The notes under the pieces: generated by a model
Told to the model about the DNA's origin: nothing
What the model saw: only the letters and a program-made list of their open reading frames with translations
The model's database searches: none
In this document: positions 34,799 through 43,049 of the stretch, in pieces
Numbering within the stretch: position 1 is the stretch's first letter
Layout: each line of letters begins with the position of its first letter
Source of the DNA: Rhodococcus oxybenzonivorans
GTDB taxonomy: Bacteria > Actinomycetota > Actinomycetes > Mycobacteriales > Mycobacteriaceae
Assembly: GCF_003130705.1 (NCBI RefSeq)
Contig: NZ_CP021356.1
Coordinates: 235,210 to 299,209, forward strand
Direction of reading: 5' to 3'
Length of the DNA stretch: 64,000 nucleotides
Position numbers and translations under genes: made by a program

Positions 34799-37156
34799 TC
34801 AGCCCGACACCTGGATGGGTTTGCGAATCGATACGTAGGAACTGTCAGGTAAGGCAAGATCGCCGAACTCATCGGTGTCGCTGCGCCAGGTCAGTGACAG
34901 CAATGAGTCTTCGATGATGTCCGGTTCGGGATCGGTGTCTACGACGACCCACTCGTCAATGTCCTCCATCAGCAACAGGTCCCCGAGTGCTACATCGGCA
35001 GCGCGAACATCGCGGACCGGCCCGTACTGGTCCTCGTAGGTGTCGGGTGAATCGTCCGGTATGTCGAAGACCTCGGCTCCGCCGTCCGCCGGTATCTCTG
35101 GTTCGGTTGCTGCTGCTGGTTCTTTGACCAGGGCTAGTCGAGCGCGTGAGGACTCCCCTCGCGCAGCGGAGGATTCACCGAGTTGTGGAGCAGAGAGCTG
35201 ATCGAGGAACGAGGCGGCATCGGTGGCACCGGCGGCCGTCGGGGTGCGGTAGTCGTCGAGCTCTACCGCCGCTTCGTTGGTGGGCTCGGCGCGGCCCCCG
35301 AGTAGCCCGAGGAGCGCAGTCGGTGACGCGAGACGACGATCGGTTTCGTGGGTCATCTTCGCTCTTCTGAGTACCGGATCGAGGTCGGGTCGGTCGCTGG
35401 CCAGTACCCATTCGGCTTCGATGTAGTCGAAGTATGTCAGGGGCGCCGGTTCTGACGTGTCGTCGGTGGCGTCGATGTCCGGAAGTTCGTCCGGTGGGAC
35501 GATCAGCAATCGTGGATGGCGTGTTATCGGGGGGCGGAGGGTGTCGAGCAGATCGGACTCGAAGGTGCCGGCGTGCGTCTTGCGTGGGTCGGGTACGCGG
35601 TAGCACTGGATCTCGATGGGCTGATAGTTGTCGGTGACGGTGGTGCCGCGGCCGCGGCACTTGCGGGGCACGCTGGTACCGATCGTCGGTGATTGCCACA
35701 TCATGAGCGCCCCTTGTGGTGAGAGCCGGCCCATGGAGATGCGCATGGCGAAGTTGTCACGCATGTCGCCGAGGAAGTACTGCGCGTCGGGACGCTGAGT
35801 TCCGAAGACTAGATGCACTCGCGAGGTTCGGGCCTTGCGTGCCATCGACGCGAGCATGCTGAGCACCGGTGGCTGTCGGGCGCCGCCTTTCGGTTTGGCC
35901 CTGGAGTACCAATCTTCGACGTTGCCGCGGAACTCCGCCCATTCGTCGAGAAAGACGAGTACTGGTTCGAAGTCCGCTTCTGTCGCCTCGCCGGTAACGA
36001 TCTTCTGGTATCGGAACTCCATGAGATCGCGGGCGCGGTGGACCAACGCCACTTGCTGCTCGATGGTTGTAGCGACGACTTGTACGTTGGGCCAGTCCTG
36101 GAATCCCAGGAATTCGACGTACTTGCCGTCGAGGACCCAGATCGGCCATCCACGTCGCGAGAAGTTGACCAACAGATTGTGTGCGGTCACGGTCTTACCG
36201 CTTCCGGGTGGGCCGATCAGCATCAGGTTCGGGTCGATCGCCGGCCGCCACACAACCTCGTTGCCGTCTTCGTCGATTCCGTAGGGAATTTCCACCGAGT
36301 CGTAACTGGCCAGGAGATCGGCACCGGGGTCGAGGTCCGGTGCCGGCAACCAGACGCTGTCCGGGAATGCTGTGCGTTGCTCGAATCGAACCCAATCCGT
36401 TTCGAGGTTCCACCGTGCTCTCCAGCGACCGGGCAACGTCGCGCTCATTCCTCGTTCGACGCGGGTCCGGTAGCCATCCGATTCCAGTTTCGGACCAAGT
36501 TCGTGACGTACTTCCATTGAGGTCACTTCGCCGGTTTCGGCGGCGACGTCGATCGCGGTTACGGTCGCGGTCGGGCCCAACAGTTGGGCGATGATCCGCT
36601 TCGCGCGCACAACCTGGTCGCTGTCGGAGACTTCTCGTTCCGGCTCGGCAGCGGGCGTGAAGATCAGGCGCCGGCGGGCGGGGTCGTGCTTGTCGAGTTC
36701 GAAGAAACCCCACCCTTGATCTTCGAAGACCCCGCAGATATCAGCGAGCCACGTCTCGTCATTCAGTGCCTGTGTCGAGTCGTAGTGCACGGTGAGTTTC
36801 CCCGGAAGTCCCGGCCATCCACGGCTCCATTTCGACGTCGACAGCACCGCCCGGGTGGCCTCCGGCAGCCCCACGATCGGGCACAGCCTATCGATCACCT
36901 CGTCGATGTCGACATCGCGAAGCTGCTTACGTTTGCCGGCTACTCCGGCGTAGACGGCAGCGATCGACAAGCCCGCCGCGGCGGGCATCGCGAGGGCGCT
37001 GTATCCGAACAGCGGAGCGGCGGCGCTGGCACCGACCGCGGTGGTACCCAAGCAGAAACTGTCGCGAAGCCAGGTGTGCGGCCGCGGCGGCAAGGAACTG
37101 ATTCGGGGAGAGCGTGCGAACCGCGCACCACTTTGCTGCGGAGGTGTGGTTGTCAT
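34799..37156 (-). CDS. FtsK/SpoIIIE-type DNA translocase (TraB/coupling-protein-like)
   Basis: The 785 residues include two or more N-terminal membrane helices (about 38-70), a middle part, and an FtsK/HerA-type ATPase with Walker A GPPGSGKT near residue 314 and Walker B VLVFLDEWAEF near residue 398. An RxxxD-like region (GTQRPDAQYFLGDMRDNFAMRISMG) follows. The C-terminal 250 residues are acidic. In actinobacterial transfer systems such proteins act as the coupling protein or as a TraB-like pump for double-stranded DNA. Its ATG overlaps the stop of a 55-codon upstream ORF by four bases. Confidence 0.88.
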   Translation of the reverse strand: MTTTPPQQSGARFARSPRISSLPPRPHTWLRDSFCLGTTAVGASAAAPLFGYSALAMPAAAGLSIAAVYAGVAGKRKQLRDVDIDEVIDRLCPIVGLPEATRAVLSTSKWSRGWPGLPGKLTVHYDSTQALNDETWLADICGVFEDQGWGFFELDKHDPARRRLIFTPAAEPEREVSDSDQVVRAKRIIAQLLGPTATVTAIDVAAETGEVTSMEVRHELGPKLESDGYRTRVERGMSATLPGRWRARWNLETDWVRFEQRTAFPDSVWLPAPDLDPGADLLASYDSVEIPYGIDEDGNEVVWRPAIDPNLMLIGPPGSGKTVTAHNLLVNFSRRGWPIWVLDGKYVEFLGFQDWPNVQVVATTIEQQVALVHRARDLMEFRYQKIVTGEATEADFEPVLVFLDEWAEFRGNVEDWYSRAKPKGGARQPPVLSMLASMARKARTSRVHLVFGTQRPDAQYFLGDMRDNFAMRISMGRLSPQGALMMWQSPTIGTSVPRKCRGRGTTVTDNYQPIEIQCYRVPDPRKTHAGTFESDLLDTLRPPITRHPRLLIVPPDELPDIDATDDTSEPAPLTYFDYIEAEWVLASDRPDLDPVLRRAKMTHETDRRLASPTALLGLLGGRAEPTNEAAVELDDYRTPTAAGATDAASFLDQLSAPQLGESSAARGESSRARLALVKEPAAATEPEIPADGGAEVFDIPDDSPDTYEDQYGPVRDVRAADVALGDLLLMEDIDEWVVVDTDPEPDIIEDSLLSLTWRSDTDEFGDLALPDSSYVSIRKPIQVSG

Positions 37157-37320
37157 CGCCAGGCCTCGCCTTCACCAGTCGGCGAGGAGAGCACGAGCGT
37201 GCCGGCACTGCGATTGCCTTGCGCTCGCCGATTCGTACTTCCTGACTCGGCGTATCCAACTGCCGATCCGTGCCGCGGCCACCTTGCGTTCGCAGTTCGC
37301 TGATCAGTTCGCATTTTCAC
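37153..37320 (-). CDS. Short coupled ORF upstream of the FtsK gene, 55 aa
   Basis: GTG 37320 (or the ATG two codons later) follows AGGAGGG, a very strong ribosome site, and the ORF ends in an ATGA overlap with the FtsK gene. The peptide (begins VKMRTDQRTANARWPRHG) is basic and has no recognisable fold. It may be a true small protein or mainly a translational coupling device. The 34-bp motif copy B lies 60 bases upstream. Confidence 0.5.
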   Translation of the reverse strand: MKMRTDQRTANARWPRHGSAVGYAESGSTNRRAQGNRSAGTLVLSSPTGEGEAWR

Positions 37321-37379
37321 GCTGCTCCCTCCTGCGCGAGCGAGCACACCACCTCGCCGCTAATTGATCTCTCCTACTC

Positions 37380-37413
37380 GGAGGAAGATCCCGGTAGGGG
37401 AGCTTGTGTGACA
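37380..37413 (-). promoter_or_regulatory. 34-bp motif, copy B
   Basis: GGAGGAAGATCC, 11 bases, CTTGTGTGACA on the plus strand. In gene orientation it precedes the FtsK operon, 60 bases before the short coupled ORF. Both conserved blocks are identical to copy A; the spacer differs. Confidence 0.88.
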
Positions 37414-37513
37414 CGCGCTGGCCAAGTTTCTGGTCCGTACTGGCTCCACAGCGCTCATCGCCTCATGTTGGAGTCCTCTGGGAGGCGTCCCATCCTCATC
37501 CCATTGACCCGTG

Positions 37514-37528
37514 TCCGGTGACACCGGA
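37514..37528. promoter_or_regulatory. Perfect inverted repeat TCCGGTG-A-CACCGGA
   Basis: Seven-base arms around one base, about 100 bp upstream of motif copy B. It could be an operator. No gene occupies the surrounding 37414-37635. Confidence 0.35.
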
Positions 37529-37635
37529 TTGTCCTCGGTGTGGAGCTGTGACCTGGGCCGAGGAATTTTGACTGGCGGGATTCGGGTGTGCCGGTCAGCG
37601 TTTCGGGGGATGGTGGCATGGACGCCGGGCGCTGG

Positions 37636-37809
37636 TTGCCAGTGAATCTTGCTTGAACCGGCGTGTGTTGCCGTCTGCTCATGCACCATCGGCAGGCTGT
37701 GGTGATTCGCATCGGCCCCTGCGAACTGCCTGCCGCCCAGACTGGGGCGATCTCGAACCGAGCAAACTTCAGTGGCGAGACACGCCGGGTACGCAAGATT
37801 CACTGGCAA
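37636..37809. repeat. 174-bp segment bounded by a perfect 17-bp inverted repeat
   Basis: TTGCCAGTGAATCTTGC (37636-37652) and its exact complement (37793-37809) flank the segment. The core CAGTGAATCT is the same as in the subterminal repeats of the two elements further right, so this looks like a third, degenerate member. No target duplication is visible. Confidence 0.6.
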
Positions 37810-37876
37810 AAAGGAAGATCAACTGTCACAGGACAACCCGACCTTGCGACACCGCCATGCCGGTACGGCAATCCCC

Positions 37877-38116
37877 GTCCTGGCTCAGTGGATCTGGCGA
37901 GATCACAGAGGCTGCACCTGCTGTTCGCCAGGTCTATTGAGTCGCCGCGGCAACTTCGGGCTCAAAGAGTCTGGCGAGCATGGAACTCGGTGCCTCGATT
38001 CATCCCGATCGCGGGTGACCACCTCGGATTCGCCAGGTTCGCTGAGCCGTCCGCCAGATAGACCGCCACACTCGCCAGATTCACTGAGTCGTCGCCACCT
38101 TCACTGAGTCAGGACA
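37877..38116. mobile_element. 240-bp MITE-like element with CTCAGTG(G/A)A-type ends
   Basis: The left end GTCCTGGCTCAGTGGATCTG matches the right end, read inwards as GTCCTGACTCAGTGAAGGTG, at about 20 of 24 positions (counting the next bases TGGCGA/GCGA). Inside are further copies of CGCCAG(A/G)T...TGAGTC in both orientations. There is no coding frame. No clear target duplication is seen, only a shared CCC, so this copy may be older than the one at 38421. Confidence 0.6.
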
Positions 38117-38420
38117 CCCCGATTTACACCCACCACCCCCTTGACACGTGGGTTACGCTCCGATCAGCGCAACGAAGAGAGCATGGATCGGAGCGAAGCC
38201 CCCGCGTAGGGGTATATTTCCGCTCAGGCAACAACCCATCTCACGCGTGTTGATCGTTCCTTGAGGCTCGCTTGCGTACCTGTCCTCGGCGCGATGCCAC
38301 TGATCTCGCTGGTCTCGCACACCGATCGCGAACCCGTCCCAACGCCGTCCCGCCACCGTCGCATCCGGTACGGGTTCAGCCGACAGAGCTCCTCTGAACG
38401 AACAGCTCGACGTTGCCGCT

Positions 38421-38688
38421 TGTCCTGGCTCAATGAATCTGATGCCGGCGACCTGCGGTGCATCAGATTGTCTGAGTCGCAATGTTCGACTTCGACTCAT
38501 TGAATCTGATGCGCGTGGAATCTGCTGGCGTGCCGCCCGACCAATGCCACTCGGTCGGCAGGTCCGACGCACGAGGGCGTCGGCCGTGACCTGGGTGACC
38601 TCGAATCAGATTCGCTGAGCCAGGCACAGATAGACCACCGCTGGCATCAGATCCATCGAGACAGCATCAGGTTCATTGAGTCAGGACA
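38421..38688. mobile_element. 268-bp MITE with 5-bp target duplication CCGCT
   Basis: The left end TGTCCTGGCTCAATGAATCT and the right end, read inwards TGTCCTGACTCAATGAACCT, match at 23 of the first 25 positions. CCGCT occurs directly before (38416-38420) and directly after (38689-38693). Subterminal copies of GCATCAGATT lie inside. No ORF is present, so a transposase must act in trans. The repeated subterminal sites and 5-bp duplication resemble the IS21-like end plan, but the sequence differs from the IS21 element at 2475. Confidence 0.82.
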
Positions 38689-38693
38689 CCGCT

Positions 38694-39111
38694 CGCTCGC
38701 GGCAGGGGCGGAAGAAATGGTTGCTCCTCCAGTCCGAGTAACGCTGCTGGCCCGGCAGCAGTCAGTTACCCTGGGCCTGGGATGCAGTACGAGTTTCAGA
38801 AAGCGCCAACTTTCGACACTCACCTCAGAGAAAAGTGACGGCCCGGCCAAAGCCATAAGCGGAGGACCTGCCAAGTCCTCCTCGCGAAAACACCCCCGCC
38901 AGGGGGTTTTCGTGTCTCTGAACGTCTGCGCTGATCCCGAGGCGGGACCGCTTACCTCTTATATTGCCAAGGGGTCGGACGTCACCCGGGACCGGCATGA
39001 ATTCGCCTCACCCTACCCGAGTGCGCACATTCCACTATCACCGCGCGGTGGAAAGGCCGGCCTTTATGCCAGGCGCCGATCTTCGGTGTGGCAATAACGT
39101 CCGAGCGAGTG
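38694..39111. other. Non-coding interval after the MITE
   Basis: No supported gene. It contains the double hairpin at 38859-38912 and a 14-base palindrome AAAGGCCGGCCTTT at 39052-39065, close to the stop of the M23-transglycosylase gene. Confidence 0.4.
38859..38912 (+). terminator. Tandem hairpins with terminator-like second stem
   Basis: First stem GCGGAGGAC (38859-38867) with GTCCTCC(T)CGC (38875-38885). Second stem CGAAAA..CCCCC (38885-38897) with GGGGGTTTTCG (38902-38912), which has the GC-core and T-run of an intrinsic terminator. It may end a short RNA or stop transcription toward the M23-transglycosylase gene. Confidence 0.6.
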
Positions 39112-40767
39112 TCAGGCCGCCAACTTCTTCATGTGCCCACGCACGGCCGGCACGTATGCCTGGGTCTGGCCGAATGGCGGAATCCCGCCGTAGGTGACGA
39201 CGGCACCCTCCCCGCCGTTGTAAGCGGCGATGATCAGATCGGTGAAGTCGCCCTTCACGGCTCCACTGTCGTGATGCGGTCGAAGGTAGTCGGCGATGTG
39301 GCAGAGATAGCGCCCTTCCGAGGCGATCGCGTCATACGGATTGAACGGGTCGGCAGCGTTAGGCGGTTCCGCTTTTCCGCTTCGATCTAGACCGGAATCC
39401 GTACCGAAAGCCTTCCAGGTCTCCGGCATGAACTGACTCATTCCTTCGGCGCCGCCCTGGTTTACGCCATCGCCCTTGCTGACGGCCTTTTCGTTGAACC
39501 CGGACTCTTGTTGAACGATGCCGGCAACCAGAACCGGGCTCACCTCGGGGCACAGAGACCCAGCGGCCGAGACTGCGTTGGTGTATTGCGGCGGGATGCT
39601 GCCAGGGGCGAACTCGGTCTGATCACCGTCTTCTGGCGGGCACGGCCCGGTGGTGGTCGTTGCGCCCGGAGCGCTGCCGTAGTGGGAGTCGGTGGTCGGC
39701 ATGCCGCCGCCCTTGAGTGTGACGTGTACGTGGTCGAAGTGGTTTGCGGTGTAGCCGTGACGGTCCTCCATCAGTGACCAGTCACCGGTGCCATCCCAGT
39801 AACGCTGTTGCCAGATCAAGTACTCGACGTTGAGGGCCACTTTGTTCTGTTGGAGGTACAGGGCGAGCTTGTCGCCGAGCGCCTTCCCTTGGGCGCTCGC
39901 GGAGTCGGGAATCATGATGTCGACCGCGCGGCCGTCGGGGTGGTCCTGGGCGACGTCGCCGGTGGGGCGCCATCCGCCGATGGTTGTGATCTCGGGGAAG
40001 GCCGCCGCGATTGTGCGCATGACGCGGATGGAGTCGACCTGCATGTGCGCTTCGCTGCCTTTGTCGGCGGGCAGCGGTGGTAGATCGCCACCGGTGGAAT
40101 CGGTATGTGCGACCAGCTCTGCTGGTCCTTCATTGGGCGAGATGGTTCCTTGTTGTTTGAGCCACGGAATGGGATCTACTCCCCCGCCCAGTGACCAGCC
40201 TCCGGGGTAGATGCCGAAGTGAAGATGCGGTCCACTCGACTGTCCTTCGCTGCCCACCTTGCCGATCAGTTGGCCCGCTTTGACCTTGTCTCCGGTGTGG
40301 ACGAGGACCCCGGACGCCTGCATGTGCCCGTACAGGGATTCGACGATCTGGCCCTCGATGGTGTGCCGGATCCGAATCCAGTGTCCGTAGCCGGCGGCGG
40401 GCTCTGCGGCGATGACTTCGCCGTCACCGGCGGCGTAGAACGGGGTGTCCAGTGGTGCTGCGTAGTCCTGGCCGTCGTGCATGCCTCCCTCGCGCATACC
40501 GAAGGGCGAGCTGATTGTGTAGGTGCCTTCGGCCATCGGGACCGCGAGGGATCCGGGCTTGATTCCCATGAGGCTGCCGCCCCCGGCGTCTGGCACAGGT
40601 TGACCGCAGTTCGTGTCACTACCGGTCGTCGCGAGGATGACCAGTATCGGAGCCATCATGATGACCATGGCGAAGACGGGTATGCCGGCGAGCAGCCACC
40701 ACCACCACTTTTTCGAGCTGCCTTCCTGTGTGTCCGGGGTCGACGGTGGTGTGTCGAGGAGCGTCAT
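39112..40767 (-). CDS. Bifunctional wall hydrolase of the T4SS: M23 peptidase + lytic transglycosylase, 551 aa
   Basis: One N-terminal membrane helix (WWWWLLAGIPVFAMVIMMAP) is followed by an M23 LytM domain with its zinc ligands (H97 and D101 in HDGQD, then H181 in HLHFG). Next is a middle domain with DHPDGRAVDIMIPD, a VanY/ARB-07466-like pattern with possible zinc ligands. A C-terminal SLT lytic transglycosylase domain has the catalytic glutamate in VQQESGFNE, plus GMSQFMPETW and AAYNGG. It is the VirB1-like protein that opens the wall for the transfer channel. The start overlaps the VirB6-like stop by one base. Confidence 0.92.
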   Translation of the reverse strand: MTLLDTPPSTPDTQEGSSKKWWWWLLAGIPVFAMVIMMAPILVILATTGSDTNCGQPVPDAGGGSLMGIKPGSLAVPMAEGTYTISSPFGMREGGMHDGQDYAAPLDTPFYAAGDGEVIAAEPAAGYGHWIRIRHTIEGQIVESLYGHMQASGVLVHTGDKVKAGQLIGKVGSEGQSSGPHLHFGIYPGGWSLGGGVDPIPWLKQQGTISPNEGPAELVAHTDSTGGDLPPLPADKGSEAHMQVDSIRVMRTIAAAFPEITTIGGWRPTGDVAQDHPDGRAVDIMIPDSASAQGKALGDKLALYLQQNKVALNVEYLIWQQRYWDGTGDWSLMEDRHGYTANHFDHVHVTLKGGGMPTTDSHYGSAPGATTTTGPCPPEDGDQTEFAPGSIPPQYTNAVSAAGSLCPEVSPVLVAGIVQQESGFNEKAVSKGDGVNQGGAEGMSQFMPETWKAFGTDSGLDRSGKAEPPNAADPFNPYDAIASEGRYLCHIADYLRPHHDSGAVKGDFTDLIIAAYNGGEGAVVTYGGIPPFGQTQAYVPAVRGHMKKLAA

Positions 40768-43049
40768 CAGCGAGCTCGGTGGGCCAGTGCGCTGGGCTTG
40801 ACTACCGGCGCGGATCCGGACTGCGCGGCGGCAGCGAGCAGCTGAGCAGTCTTCGACGCTGAACCGTTGGGGATCCCTGTTTCAGGAGAGGCGGGTCTGG
40901 CTGGTCGCAGGGGGGTGCGGCTCGGTGTCGTCGGCAACATCACCGGCGCCCCAGACGTGGTGGTGAATTCGCGGAATCGGCGACCGTCAGGGCTACTAGT
41001 TGTCGTGGCCGAGGCGCGGACCTGGCCAGGATTGGCGACCGGCAATGACGGGGCGACCCCGATGGGGTGCTTGATGCCGGCCTTGTCCGACACCGCCGTT
41101 TTCGACAGTCGACTCCGGACAGCGTCGGCAGCAGCGTTCGTAGCGGCGGTTCCACGACTGGTCTGGGCACCGACCGTGCCTGAGGTGGACTTCGGGTAGC
41201 TGTCGGGATCGGCGATCGAGTCGACCTTGTTCTTCGCTCGCTTCGCCGTCGAGGAGAGGACCCGTCCGGCAACCAGCACTGCAGCTGCCCCGCCGGTTGC
41301 TGCGGTCGACGTGGCTCCGGCTGCGACTTTTCCGGTCGTTGCCGCGGCAGTGCCGGACTTCTTCGCTAGTGCTCCTGCCCCCTTCACCGCGGCCTTTCCG
41401 CCCTGGTACATGTGGCGTCCGTTGGCGGCCATCGCAGCGATGTCGCGCGCTGTGGTGGGCGTTGAGCGACTAATGGCGGTCGGTGCGGCGTTGGGCCGTT
41501 TAGCCAGAATTGTTGCCAGGTTGTCCGACATTCGCTTCATTCCCTTTACCGCTCGGCGGAAGAGGAGAAGTGCGGTGACCAGGAAGATGTCGACGAAGAA
41601 CACCGTGCGGATCAGGTTCGATTCGTCTGCAGCGAAGAGATCCTCGACGACCATGACGTATCCCACGAGGAAGACGATGGCGAAGATCATCTGCAGCAAC
41701 GCCATTGCGACGTTGGCAATGGTCCGCCAAAACTGCCCGCGCATCGAGGGGGCGATGGCGAGGACAACTCCTGGTATCGATTTGATGGCATTGCCGATCG
41801 AGACACCTGCGGCGATGATCAATCGGCCGGCGAGGTAGATCGCGAAGGCCATGAGGAGTGCGCCGGCGAAGATCAGGAAAAACAGGCCCATTGCTTGTCC
41901 GGGACCGGGGTTGTCGGCATAGGCCTTCATCGGCCCGTCCTCCCCCTCACATTTGGCGATGGCATCTTTGACGCGGTCTTCCGGTTTCGCGTCGGGATTG
42001 ATCAGGTCAAGGGCTACGCCTGCCCCAGGGGCGATCTCGGAGACGACGTCCTGCGCTTTGGCCGCGAGTCCAGGCTCCTTTGGCTTCGCGAGGTACGCGG
42101 CGTCGAACTCTTTGACGCATTTCCCGTTGTTTTCCGGGGCATCGAGAACGACTCCGAAGTTGATCAGTTGCGTTGGTTGGCGGATGAACGTGTCGATGAG
42201 TTTCGATTCGATTGTCTCGATCTCTGTCTGCGGGTTTCCGCTGGTATCACCGCCGTTCGCGAGCCCTGAGGCGACTTCCAGGCCGGCATCTCGCGCCGAC
42301 AGCACCAGTCCGTCGTCACCGAGGACTCGATCGACCGGGTTCGAGAGAACGCCCACGGCCGCGGCCGCGATGACGCAGGACATGAGGAGCTCGTAGATTC
42401 CGGTGGAGAATCGGCCGCGGATGATCCAGATGGCGACGCTGAGTCCGGCGACTGTGAGCATCAGCGGGGTCAGCGCGAACTGGTCGGTGATGGAGGTGAC
42501 CGAGTCGGCGATGGTGCGCACGGGAGTGAGGATCAGGTCGAGCCATTCGAACGAGAGCACCCAGGTGATGAACCAGATGGCCGTTGCCATCAGGAAGCGG
42601 AAGACCTCGAATTCGAGGGTGATGAAGTACGCCCAGATCATGCGCCAGCCGCCGCCCACCGAGGCGTTGCCTTTGTCGATGGACAGGAAGTAGCCCCACG
42701 CGTCGATGCCGTGCGAGTCTTTCAGATTCATCCAGGCGAAGAACGGGCTCGCACCGCCGCCGCCGGCGGGATCGGCGAGAGCCGGGGTGGCCACGATCAT
42801 CAAGATGGCGCCGGCCGCGTGCCAGCCGGCGATGAGGCGGATGAGTAGCCGGCTCCACCAGCGTGCCCACAGCCAGCGGGTTACTGGGCGGGTCAGGTGT
42901 ATCAGTGCGGTCAGCCAGGATTGCGGAATCCATGCGGTGACAAGCCACAGCAGTGAGCGTTTGGCCGCGGCGCGGACACTGAAGTACTCCCGGGGTTCGG
43001 GGGCGCCGACCACCTCCCGTTCACGGGAGGACGCCGCGGCCGCGGTCAT
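40767..43049 (-). CDS. VirB6/TrbL-like polytopic membrane protein, 760 aa
   Basis: There is an N-terminal cytoplasmic tail and a signal-like helix ending in ALADPAGGG. At least six further membrane helices lie between about residues 130-240 and 395-500, then a C-terminal 250-residue Ala/Thr/Ser/Lys-rich tail. This layout (multi-helix core, low-complexity tail) is that of VirB6/TrbL-type channel proteins in actinobacterial T4SS clusters. It sits between the VirB4-like ATPase and the wall hydrolase, as expected. Confidence 0.85.
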   Translation of the reverse strand: MTAAAASSREREVVGAPEPREYFSVRAAAKRSLLWLVTAWIPQSWLTALIHLTRPVTRWLWARWWSRLLIRLIAGWHAAGAILMIVATPALADPAGGGGASPFFAWMNLKDSHGIDAWGYFLSIDKGNASVGGGWRMIWAYFITLEFEVFRFLMATAIWFITWVLSFEWLDLILTPVRTIADSVTSITDQFALTPLMLTVAGLSVAIWIIRGRFSTGIYELLMSCVIAAAAVGVLSNPVDRVLGDDGLVLSARDAGLEVASGLANGGDTSGNPQTEIETIESKLIDTFIRQPTQLINFGVVLDAPENNGKCVKEFDAAYLAKPKEPGLAAKAQDVVSEIAPGAGVALDLINPDAKPEDRVKDAIAKCEGEDGPMKAYADNPGPGQAMGLFFLIFAGALLMAFAIYLAGRLIIAAGVSIGNAIKSIPGVVLAIAPSMRGQFWRTIANVAMALLQMIFAIVFLVGYVMVVEDLFAADESNLIRTVFFVDIFLVTALLLFRRAVKGMKRMSDNLATILAKRPNAAPTAISRSTPTTARDIAAMAANGRHMYQGGKAAVKGAGALAKKSGTAAATTGKVAAGATSTAATGGAAAVLVAGRVLSSTAKRAKNKVDSIADPDSYPKSTSGTVGAQTSRGTAATNAAADAVRSRLSKTAVSDKAGIKHPIGVAPSLPVANPGQVRASATTTSSPDGRRFREFTTTSGAPVMLPTTPSRTPLRPARPASPETGIPNGSASKTAQLLAAAAQSGSAPVVKPSALAHRAR

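Noticed and set aside
37630..38690. Iteron-type replication origin
   Set aside because: The repeats are mostly terminal or subterminal parts of inverted-repeat elements, and one has a 5-bp target duplication. An origin is not needed to explain them.
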